52,882 nucleotides of DNA from Negativicutes bacterium. GTDB taxonomy: Bacteria; Bacillota_C; Negativicutes; Sporomusales_B; JARLHX01. The position numbers were made by a program, and so were the translations under genes. Positions 46,616 to 52,882 of the stretch are shown in pieces. The stretch lies in contig JARLHY010000019.1 of NCBI GenBank assembly GCA_031292015.1, forward strand, positions 1 to 52,882, in the 5' to 3' direction. The notes beneath the pieces are model-generated. The model was not told where the DNA came from. It worked only from the letters and a program-made list of their open reading frames with translations, and did not search any database. Each line of letters starts with the position of its first letter. Within the stretch, counting starts at the first letter, position 1.

Positions 46616-48052
46616 TTAGGACTTAATTCCCGCCAGCCGTTTGGCGCGTTTCTTACGGCCCTCCAGGTCACTGTCCCGCATAATGGAGACCCGGTGTGCC
46701 TCAGCAGATCCACCGCCGTGGATATCCGAAACGCTGTCGGCGCTTTCCAGGGCCAATTTTTCTACCAGCCTGAGCATCTTGATCCGGCTTTCAACCGGCA
46801 CTCCGGCTGCCCCTTTGAGATATTTCTTGAGCAGTTCACTGATCTCGGGATTATCCAAATCTTTGTCCGAAGGCAGATCGGCGACAAAACCGCCCGCGAT
46901 ATCCGTCAGCATGCGCGCCACTTCCGCCATTTCCTTGCCTTCATGCATCTTGGAGGCGTTGGCCAGAACGGAGTCGATAAAATAGGTTCCGGAGGGTTGT
47001 TTCTTTCCTTCGTAGGAGGCCGCAATACTGCAGCCATAGAGCGTCTCAGCCCGGTGAATCATATCGATGATCTTTTGCTTAAGGTGGCTGACCTTGCTGG
47101 TACCGTTGTAGTCCATCATCGTCAGGGCGGCACCGGTCATGCAGTCGATTTTGCCGGACTTGCAGCCACCATGGCTCTGCCGGTGAAAGGCGGAAAACCG
47201 AACAACCAGATCGCCGGCGAACTCGGTCTCACCGCACATAAACACCCGTTCCCAGGGCACGAAGACATCATCAAAGATTACGGTGGGACAATATTTGGAA
47301 TACATGGTGTTGCCGATGTCGCAGCCCTGCAGTTCACGCATATCCAGTGTGGATCTCCCCACCACATGGATGAGTCCCGGGGAGTCTGTGGGGATGGCGA
47401 AAGCCACGGCGTAATCTTTGTCTTCCTTTTTCAGAGCCCGGGTCGGAAGCACAATGATCTCGTGGGCCGAAAGAGAGCCTGTCTGGTGAGCTTTGGCACC
47501 GCGCACCACAATGCCGTCCGTCCGGCGCTCCACCACCCGCAGATACATATCCTTGTCTTCCTGTTCGCTGGGGCCTAAGACACGGTCGCCCTTAACGTCG
47601 GTCACCCCGGCGTTGCAAGTGAGATCATTTTTCTGGACATGCTTCAAAAATTCGAGGAAGCGGGCGTTGTATGGCGTCCCGTATTTTTGGTCGATGTCGT
47701 AGGTGACGATGGACAGAGCGCTCAGACAATCGAGTCCGGTGCAGCGCTGATGGCAAGTCCCTACCTTGCCGCCCAGCCTGCGGTTATTCTTGACTCTGGC
47801 CACCAGGTCCTCAATGGACGCCGGCGGCAGTGTGAAGCGATTGACCGGCTCGCCAATCAGCGGACTTTCCGTAACCATCGAAGCGCGGGACTCCTCCAGA
47901 TTCGCGTCTTCGTAGGTGGCGCCGGTGGCCTCGATGCCGGCCCGCAGGCGGGGATTATCCACGACATTGGTAACCCGCTCGCCGAACATGTAAACCACAG
48001 GCTTCATCTTCCGCAATGACTCGATGTATTCTTCCTTGGTTTTAACAGCCAT
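46616..48052 (-). CDS. 4-hydroxybutyryl-CoA dehydratase-like flavoprotein
   Basis: A 478-residue member of the AbfD branch of the 4-hydroxyphenylacetate hydroxylase family. The four [4Fe-4S] ligands of AbfD are present: C100 and C104 in GTCHQRCTGLDC, H290 and C297 in FHRQSHGGC. That supports a radical dehydratase acting on 4-hydroxybutyryl-CoA (to crotonyl-CoA via vinylacetyl-CoA) or a close analogue, not an oxygenase. ATG 48052 follows AGGAGG. It is next to a 2-oxoacid oxidoreductase operon and a LarA-like gene. A 4-hydroxybutyrate-type CoA-transferase is encoded 19 kb away under different control. Confidence 0.9.
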   Translation of the reverse strand: MAVKTKEEYIESLRKMKPVVYMFGERVTNVVDNPRLRAGIEATGATYEDANLEESRASMVTESPLIGEPVNRFTLPPASIEDLVARVKNNRRLGGKVGTCHQRCTGLDCLSALSIVTYDIDQKYGTPYNARFLEFLKHVQKNDLTCNAGVTDVKGDRVLGPSEQEDKDMYLRVVERRTDGIVVRGAKAHQTGSLSAHEIIVLPTRALKKEDKDYAVAFAIPTDSPGLIHVVGRSTLDMRELQGCDIGNTMYSKYCPTVIFDDVFVPWERVFMCGETEFAGDLVVRFSAFHRQSHGGCKSGKIDCMTGAALTMMDYNGTSKVSHLKQKIIDMIHRAETLYGCSIAASYEGKKQPSGTYFIDSVLANASKMHEGKEMAEVARMLTDIAGGFVADLPSDKDLDNPEISELLKKYLKGAAGVPVESRIKMLRLVEKLALESADSVSDIHGGGSAEAHRVSIMRDSDLEGRKKRAKRLAGIKS

Positions 48053-48100
48053 AGGTATTCCTCCTGTTTCCAATCTGATATTTGACTCGGTTGATAGGCA

Positions 48101-48634
48101 CTATTCTGCGATCTTTGCTCCCATCGCCAAGGCCTCAAGGTTGATCGCTTCCGTGCCTTGCGGGATGCGCGCCAGAACTGCCCGTTTGAGGGCTTCCTGA
48201 CTCACCAGATTCGTGATTTTCGTCAATGCTCCCAGGGTTACCATGTTGGTGACAATTTCGCCGCGGACTTTCTCGGCGGTTTCTCCGATGGGCAAAACAT
48301 AGGTTTTAACCTGATCGTTCTTCGGCAGCGTCTTCACCCGGGTATCGACAATCAGGATGCCTCCCGGCTTCAGATCAGGGGCAAATTTATTGACCGCTTC
48401 CTGAGTCAGGGCAACCAATACGTCAGGCCGGTCGACTTCCGGAAAGTGGATGGGTTTGCCGCTGATGATGACTTCCGACTTGCTGGCCCCGCCCCGGGCT
48501 TCGGGTCCGTAAGACTGATTGTGGGTCGCGAAGCGATCATCGTATATCGCCGCAGCCTCGGCCAGAATGATCCCGCCCAGCACCACGCCTTGACCGCCGG
48601 ATCCACTGATTACTATTTCCTGCCGCTTCATCAT
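48101..48634 (-). CDS. korC: 2-oxoacid:ferredoxin oxidoreductase, gamma subunit
   Basis: A 177-residue gamma subunit of a KorDABC/VorDABC-type enzyme that decarboxylates a 2-oxoacid to acyl-CoA, reducing ferredoxin. The N-terminal signature GSGGQGVVLGGIILAEAA and SYGPEARGGASKSEV are typical. ATG 48634 overlaps the beta-subunit stop (ATGA), with GAGGGGGC upstream. It is the last gene of the four-subunit operon. The symbol assumes a 2-oxoglutarate enzyme; 2-oxoisovalerate is the alternative. Confidence 0.9.
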   Translation of the reverse strand: MMKRQEIVISGSGGQGVVLGGIILAEAAAIYDDRFATHNQSYGPEARGGASKSEVIISGKPIHFPEVDRPDVLVALTQEAVNKFAPDLKPGGILIVDTRVKTLPKNDQVKTYVLPIGETAEKVRGEIVTNMVTLGALTKITNLVSQEALKRAVLARIPQGTEAINLEALAMGAKIAE

Positions 48635-49461
48635 TTCGCCCCCTCGGAGGTTTGTTGGGCTTTTTGGATCAATTCCCGATGTATGTCGGTGAATTCGGGC
48701 GCCTGCCTGTTAACAAATTCTCCTATCAGATATTTACCTGCCAGTTGCTCAGGCGTCATTTTCGCCGCAGCATCCCGGCTTACAGCCTCTGCCTTTTGCC
48801 TGTTCAACATCTCAACTGCGCCTTTTTGCTGATTGCGCCGGCCAAAGCCGACCGGACACTGGGAAATTGCCTCGATAAAGGAAAAGCCATGGTGCTTGAG
48901 CGCCTTGCCGATCAGTTGTTCCAGCATGGTCACATGGTAGGCAGTTGACCGGCCTACATAGGTGGCTCCCGCCGCCTTTAACAGTTCGCACAAATCGAAA
49001 CTGGATTCCACCGTGCCGTAAGGTGCGGTAGTCGCCATGCTGCCCCGGGGGGTGAGAGGCGAATATTGTCCGCCGGTCATGCCATAAATGCTGTTGTTCA
49101 CCAGAATTGTGGTAATATCGATATTACGCCTTGCAGTGTGGATGAGATGGTTGCCGCCGATGCCGGCGCCGTCACCGTCGCCGGTGATGACGATCACCTT
49201 CATTTTCGGCTGCGCCATTTTAAACCCGGTGGCAAAACTCAAAGCCCGCCCGTGGGTTGTCTGGAAAGTGTTGAAGTCGATGATGGCATTGGTCCGGGCC
49301 GAACAACCTATCCCGGTCACAACCATAACATCGTCCCGCCGGTAGCCGGCGCTGGCGATAGCCCGGATGGTGGCACCCAGGACTATTCCCGTGCCGCACC
49401 CAGGACACCAGATATGCGGCATTTTTTTAAGACGCAGATATTCGCTTGCATGCACGGCCAT
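48631..49461 (-). CDS. korB: 2-oxoacid:ferredoxin oxidoreductase, beta subunit (ThDP)
   Basis: A 276-residue thiamine-diphosphate subunit. CPGCGTGIVLGA near the N-terminus, GIGCSARTNAIIDFNTFQTTHG, and the ThDP/metal motif GDGDGAGIGGNHLIHTARRN followed by NNSIYGMTGGQYSP are visible. It pairs with the alpha subunit, whose stop directly abuts the ATG. GGTGAT precedes the start. Confidence 0.93.
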   Translation of the reverse strand: MAVHASEYLRLKKMPHIWCPGCGTGIVLGATIRAIASAGYRRDDVMVVTGIGCSARTNAIIDFNTFQTTHGRALSFATGFKMAQPKMKVIVITGDGDGAGIGGNHLIHTARRNIDITTILVNNSIYGMTGGQYSPLTPRGSMATTAPYGTVESSFDLCELLKAAGATYVGRSTAYHVTMLEQLIGKALKHHGFSFIEAISQCPVGFGRRNQQKGAVEMLNRQKAEAVSRDAAAKMTPEQLAGKYLIGEFVNRQAPEFTDIHRELIQKAQQTSEGAK

Positions 49462-50604
49462 TTATATCACCTCTTTGATCGTGGCAATGATTTGTTCCGG
49501 GGTAATCATCCGGCCGTCAACCCGATTCAGCGGTTTGACCTGCGCCGGATAGTCTTTTAAAGCTCTTTCCACTTCACCAACCAGTTGCCCTAAATTCATT
49601 TCCGGCACAATGATCGCCTTGGCTCTGTTCCCGTATTTGCGGACTACTTCAGCCGGGAAAGGCCATAGCGTCATCGTTTTGACAAGGCCGACTTTCAGCC
49701 CCTCTTGTCTGGCGTCTTCCACCGCACTATAGGCGGAACGGGCCGTGCACCCATATGCGAAAATAATCACTTCCGCATCATCAGTCATAAATTCTTCGGT
49801 GAGCACGATTTCCTTGCGGCGATTTTCCACTTTATCATGCAGACGCCGCAGCAATTGATCGGCTATCTGATGATTGTTTGTCGCGGGATAGCCGCCTTCA
49901 TCATGATTATTGCTGGTCATATGATACCTGTAACCCTCGCCGTAGTTGACAAAGGGCGGGACGCCATCCTCATCCGGCTTGAACGGCAGAAATTCCTCAG
50001 GTGTTGACGTTGTTTTCTTCCGATTGACGATGGACAGCCCGGCCGGGTCAGGCAGAACCACCTTTTCCCGCAGATGGCCAACCACCGAATCCGATAGCAC
50101 AATGACCGGCGTCCGGAGCATTTCGGAAAAGTTAACTGCTTTCACCGTCAAGTCATAACATTCGTGTACTGTTGAAGGACATAACACAATAATCGGATGA
50201 TCACCGTGAGTGCCCCATCTTGCCTGCATGACATCACCCTGCGCCGGCAGGGTCGGCAGACCGGTGCTGGGTCCGCCCCGCTGCACATTGATGACCACGC
50301 AGGGAATTTCGACCATTGCGGCATAACCGAGGTTTTCCTGCTTGAGAGTGAACCCGGGGCCGCTGGTTGCCGTCAGGCTCTTGACCCCGCCTATGGATGC
50401 CCCGATGACGGCCGCCATACTTGCAATTTCATCTTCCATCTGGAGAAATATGCCGCCAACTTTCGGCAGGCGCGCCGCCAAAGTCTCTGTAATTTCCGTC
50501 GCCGGGGTAATAGGGTAGCCGGCGAAAAATCTCACTCCTGCGTCAAGCGCGCCCTGGGCGCACGCCTCATTCCCCTGCATTAGTTTTGCTTTACATTCAG
50601 CCAA
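49462..50604 (-). CDS. korA: 2-oxoacid:ferredoxin oxidoreductase, alpha subunit
   Basis: A 380-residue subunit with the pyruvate-ferredoxin-oxidoreductase domains I and II: LMQGNEACAQGALDAGVRFF, AGYPITPATEITE, LQMEDEIASMAAVIGASIGG, TSGPGFTLKQENLGYAAMVE, and QRGGPSTGLPTLPAQGDVMQ. The start TTG 50604 has GGAGGGAG upstream and overlaps the ferredoxin stop by 8 bp; a longer frame upstream lacks a site. The order delta-alpha-beta-gamma is that of korDABC clusters. Confidence 0.92.
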   Translation of the reverse strand: MAECKAKLMQGNEACAQGALDAGVRFFAGYPITPATEITETLAARLPKVGGIFLQMEDEIASMAAVIGASIGGVKSLTATSGPGFTLKQENLGYAAMVEIPCVVINVQRGGPSTGLPTLPAQGDVMQARWGTHGDHPIIVLCPSTVHECYDLTVKAVNFSEMLRTPVIVLSDSVVGHLREKVVLPDPAGLSIVNRKKTTSTPEEFLPFKPDEDGVPPFVNYGEGYRYHMTSNNHDEGGYPATNNHQIADQLLRRLHDKVENRRKEIVLTEEFMTDDAEVIIFAYGCTARSAYSAVEDARQEGLKVGLVKTMTLWPFPAEVVRKYGNRAKAIIVPEMNLGQLVGEVERALKDYPAQVKPLNRVDGRMITPEQIIATIKEVI

Positions 50605-50800
50605 CTGTATCTCCCTCCACATCAATAGCAAAATCAGCACAGCGCAGTTCACACAATCTGCAACCGATACAAGCCTCCGGATTTTTCACACTCACTTTGC
50701 CTGTGTCGTCAAAGCCAAGAACTTTCTTCGGACAGAAAGCAATACACACGCCGCATGCTTTACACCAGTTAGTCCGGATATTAAAGACATATCCTGCCAT
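50597..50800 (-). CDS. korD: 2-oxoacid:ferredoxin oxidoreductase, ferredoxin (delta) subunit
   Basis: A 67-residue 2[4Fe-4S] ferredoxin-like subunit. Cysteines C13, C16, C19, C23 and C44, C47, C50, C54 form the two clusters. ATG 50800 follows GGAGG; the longer frame upstream is unlikely, as it would run over the 27-bp repeat. It is the first gene of the operon, 40 bp downstream of that repeat. Confidence 0.92.
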   Translation of the reverse strand: MAGYVFNIRTNWCKACGVCIAFCPKKVLGFDDTGKVSVKNPEACIGCRLCELRCADFAIDVEGDTVG

Positions 50801-50840
50801 GGCTGAAACCTCCTCTTCGTTATTGTTTGGAAAAGTTATC

Positions 50841-50867
50841 ATGTGATAATGTGATATGATGACTTTT
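50841..50867. repeat. 27-bp repeat, copy 2 (upstream of the oxidoreductase operon)
   Basis: Identical to 44981-45007 over 27 bp. It lies 41-67 bp upstream of the ferredoxin-subunit start, where it would overlap the promoter, supporting an operator role. Confidence 0.75.
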
Positions 50868-51277
50868 ATCCCAACATATTTGTTTGTACAAAAAAACATT
50901 CTTCATAATACAAAAAAGTTCCTGCCTGTTTTTGTGATATTTATAAAAAAGGAGAAATAAAACAGACTGTGACACCCTCCTGTTTTATTTCCCGCCTTTT
51001 CTCTCCGGTCTATCCTGACTGCCGCGCCCGGGGCCTTCAGCGCAGGTCGCCGGGCAAACGCTCCTGACGGCGGATCCTCCGGTGATCTGCGCCACGATTG
51101 CCAGATGGTCCAGGTACGCTCAAGCGCGGTAATTTTAACCCGGACGAACGCCCCCATCTTTTTCTTCATAGCGGTTGGTCGATCGGTAATGCCATGCCGA
51201 ATAATTTCTCATTATTTTTCAACTATCCATCCGGTTTCGTTATCGTCAGCTCCTGCCTTTTGGCCTGTATTCAGTGG
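50868..51277. other. Non-coding or decayed spacer with an inverted repeat
   Basis: A perfect 11-bp inverted repeat (AAATAAAACAG at 50955-50965, complement at 50980-50990, 14-nt spacer) is not beside any gene end. The GC-rich stretch at 51000-51170 has a compositional look of coding DNA but all frames are short or lack ribosome sites; on the minus strand a piece reads YLDHLAIVAQITGGSAV between stops. No product is recognised. It may be a decayed gene. Confidence 0.4.
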
Positions 51278-51305
51278 TTGACAATACCTCAGAATAGTAT
51301 AAAAT
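51278..51305 (+). promoter_or_regulatory. Promoter and possible operator of the MarR gene
   Basis: TTGACA, 16 bp, TAAAAT. An imperfect palindrome (TATAAAATTATTTTGTATA, about 51298-51316) overlaps the -10, as expected for MarR autoregulation. Confidence 0.5.
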
Positions 51306-51358
51306 TATTTTGTATAGCTTACGCCCGGCGGAAAGAACGACATTATTAACGTAAAGGT

Positions 51359-51826
51359 GTGAAAATAAAAGTGCTTGAGATTTTTGACAGTACGTGTGTT
51401 CTTTTGGCAAAGGCGGAGCAGAAACACTTTTTGTACACGAAGAGAGTCCTTGAAAAAGCGGGCCTTGAAGTATCACCGGGGCAACTTGTAGTTCTCTATT
51501 CCCTGTATAAGCGGGACAATATTTCGATTTCCGAACTCAGCAAGGATGTTTTCCTCGACAACTCGACTCTCACCGGCCTTATCGACCGTTTGACCCGGAC
51601 CGATCTCGTCCGTCGGGTCGAGGCACCGCATGACCGGCGTTCTTATCAGATCGTGCTGACGAAAAAAGCCAAGAGCCTTAAGAAAGACGCCCTGAAAGCC
51701 ATGTGCGAAATTGAAGCCAAAATGCTGGAAAGATTCAGCGCGGAGGAAATTCAGACTTTTCGCGGTGTACTGCAATACATCTTTACGACACTTGATTGCA
51801 CTTCTTTGAATAACAATGAAGTTTAG
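51359..51826 (+). CDS. MarR-family transcriptional regulator
   Basis: A 155-residue winged-helix regulator. The DNA-binding part has ISISELSKDVFLDNSTLTGL, the wing DRLTRTDLVRRVEAPHDRRS, and the family-typical YQIVLTKKAKSL. Start GTG 51359 follows AAAGG. It is convergent with the crotonase gene and shares a terminator with it. Its targets are unknown; by position they might include the crotonase-etf genes or the genes to its left. Confidence 0.9.
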   Translation: MKIKVLEIFDSTCVLLAKAEQKHFLYTKRVLEKAGLEVSPGQLVVLYSLYKRDNISISELSKDVFLDNSTLTGLIDRLTRTDLVRRVEAPHDRRSYQIVLTKKAKSLKKDALKAMCEIEAKMLERFSAEEIQTFRGVLQYIFTTLDCTSLNNNEV

Positions 51827-51861
51827 TTCTGGCCGCACATAGTGTTTGACGCAAGCAGAAA

Positions 51862-51894
51862 AGCAGGCAGGGATTTTTAAAATCCCTGCCTGCT
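51862..51894. terminator. Bidirectional terminator between MarR and crotonase genes
   Basis: A perfect 15-bp hairpin (AGCAGGCAGGGATTT, 3-nt loop) followed by TATTTTTG on the plus strand, between convergent stops. Confidence 0.85.
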
Positions 51895-51911
51895 TATTTT
51901 TGCCGTTCTTG

Positions 51912-52697
51912 CTATTTTCCGCTGAAATTCGGTTTGCGTTTTTCGACGAAGGCAGCCATGCCTTCCTTTTGATCGGCGGTGGCGAAGCACAGGCCGAACA
52001 CTTCGGCTTCGTAGGCCACGCCGGACTCGAGATCCATATCCAGGCCTTCGTTGACTGCGGCCTTACATATCTGGACAGCCAACGGCGCCCGGGACATGAT
52101 CTTCTTGGCCAGGGCCTTGGCTGTGTCCAGCAGCGCTTCCGGCGCGACGACTTTGTTGGCCAGGCCGATGCGATAGGCTTCGGCGGCATCGATCATGTCG
52201 CCGGTAAACAGAAGCTCCTTGGCCCGGCCCTTGCCCACCAGCCGCGGCAGCCGCTGGGTGCCGGCGAATCCCGGTGGGACCCCCAGAGATACCTCCGGTT
52301 GGCCAAATTTGGCGCTTTCGGAAGCGATGCGGATGTCGCAGGCCATGGCCAGCTCGTTTCCGCCGCCCAAAGCATAGCCGTTGACCGCGGCGATAACCGG
52401 TTTGGGCAGGTTTTCGATTTTATTGAAGACAGCCTGGGCCAGTTTACCCCAGTTGCGGCCCTGGATCGCCGACATAGGACGCATTTCGGTGATATCGGCG
52501 CCGGCTACAAAAGCCTTGTCGCCGGCTCCGGTGATGATGACTACCTTGACTTCGTCGTCGCCGGCCAGTTGATCCGCCATTTTGTCCAGTTCCTTGATGG
52601 TGTCTGCGTTCAGGGCGTTTAGGGCTTTGGGCAGATTGACGGTCACAATGGCGATCCCATCCGCTTTTTCAAACAAAAGGTTGGCATATTCGCTCAT
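51912..52697 (-). CDS. crt: Enoyl-CoA hydratase / crotonase
   Basis: A 261-residue crotonase. The oxyanion-hole segments GAGDKAFVAGADITEM and NGYALGGGNELAMACDIRIA are present, as are the Glu in GQPEVSLGVPPGFAGTQRLPRL and the C-terminal EGMAAFVEKRKPNF. It hydrates crotonyl-CoA to (S)-3-hydroxybutyryl-CoA in butyrate-type metabolism. ATG 52697 follows AAGGAGG and lies 24 bp past the etfA stop, in the same direction, so it is part of an etf-crt operon continuing beyond the window. Confidence 0.93.
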   Translation of the reverse strand: MSEYANLLFEKADGIAIVTVNLPKALNALNADTIKELDKMADQLAGDDEVKVVIITGAGDKAFVAGADITEMRPMSAIQGRNWGKLAQAVFNKIENLPKPVIAAVNGYALGGGNELAMACDIRIASESAKFGQPEVSLGVPPGFAGTQRLPRLVGKGRAKELLFTGDMIDAAEAYRIGLANKVVAPEALLDTAKALAKKIMSRAPLAVQICKAAVNEGLDMDLESGVAYEAEVFGLCFATADQKEGMAAFVEKRKPNFSGK

Positions 52698-52721
52698 ATT
52701 TGGTGCCTCCTTATGATATCC

Positions 52722-52882
52722 TTAAGCTTCCTTGATCTTCCTGAATTCTTCAGTGAGGATTGGCAGTACTTCGGTCAGGTCGCCGACGATGCCGTAGTCG
52801 GCCATCTTGAAGATGGGCGCGTCCGGATCCTTGTTGACGGCGATGACGATGTCCGAGGACGACATCCCCGCCAGATGCTGAA
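52722..52882 (-). CDS. etfA: Electron-transfer flavoprotein alpha subunit, 3' end (partial)
   Basis: The last 53 codons of etfA, cut by the window edge. It reads [20 protein letters not shown], then [20 protein letters not shown] and ends EEFRKIKEA. These are the FAD-binding C-terminal signature ([19 protein letters not shown]). It accepts electrons from acyl-CoA dehydrogenases. A broken homologous tail lies at 17736-17924 in the same orientation. Confidence 0.95.
   Translation of the reverse strand, partial: QHLAGMSSSDIVIAVNKDPDAPIFKMADYGIVGDLTEVLPILTEEFRKIKEA

Noticed and set aside
50903..51169. 88-codon basic protein on the minus strand
   Set aside because: No ribosome site, spans the orphan inverted repeat, and has no recognisable family; probably not coding.

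Overview
The window looks like chromosome from an anaerobic, diderm Firmicute of the Negativicutes (Sporomusaceae-like). The main clue is a porin-type protein at 29919-31289 with a signal peptide, one SLH domain, a beta-rich body and a C-terminal Phe, the OmpM-type outer-membrane anchor of that class. T-box leaders, ykkC-class riboswitches, sigma-54 control, ferredoxin-linked oxidoreductases and CoA-based fermentation genes agree with this. By eye, base composition is GC-rich at 1-17.7 kb and clearly lower at about 18-29.5 kb. No tRNA, rRNA, CRISPR array or transposase was seen.

Layout. (1) 1-6.9 kb, housekeeping: pdxST, a pyrroline-5-carboxylate-reductase-like gene, a PIN-PhoH ATPase and two tandem DUF445 membrane proteins. 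(2) 7.0-17.7 kb, a complete leucine/isoleucine/valine pathway on the minus strand, read in the order leuA-leuC-leuD-leuB-ilvB-ilvN-ilvC-(small ORF)-ilvB2. It is cut into three RNA-controlled segments: a ppGpp-type ykkC riboswitch followed by a Leu (CUC) T-box before leuA; a second ppGpp-type riboswitch with its own promoter before ilvN-ilvC; and an Ile (AUC) T-box before the second ilvB. leuC carries an apparent frameshift. (3) 17.7-31.3 kb, a beta-oxidation-like catabolic block: a decayed etfA tail, MaoC hydratase, acyl-CoA dehydrogenase, soluble MCP-like sensor, short-chain dehydrogenase, sigma-54 activator, MFS transporter, secreted SMP-30-type lactonase, CoA-transferase, thiolase and the SLH porin. 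Three near-consensus sigma-54 promoters and two copies of an unusual paired palindrome tie this block to the sigma-54 activator. (4) 31.5-50.9 kb, a second catabolic block: galactarate dehydratase (garD), GcdA-type carboxyltransferase, GlcD/F/E-like oxidase, GarP-like transporter, chemoreceptor, GntR/FadR regulator, second MFS transporter, LarA-like protein, 4-hydroxybutyryl-CoA-dehydratase-like enzyme and a four-subunit 2-oxoacid:ferredoxin oxidoreductase. A 27-bp exact repeat upstream of two of its operons suggests a shared regulator. (5) 51.3-52.9 kb: a MarR regulator, crotonase and the 3' end of an intact etfA.

Inferred workings. Block 3 would take up a lactone, ester or acid (porin, lactonase, MFS), activate it with CoA and oxidise it to acetyl-CoA under sigma-54 control. 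Block 4 would take up a sugar diacid or hydroxy acid and feed 2-oxoacid and C4-acyl-CoA chemistry. The substrates are not provable from sequence alone. The tail of etfA occurs in the same orientation at both ends of the approximately 35-kb accessory stretch (17.7 and 52.7 kb).
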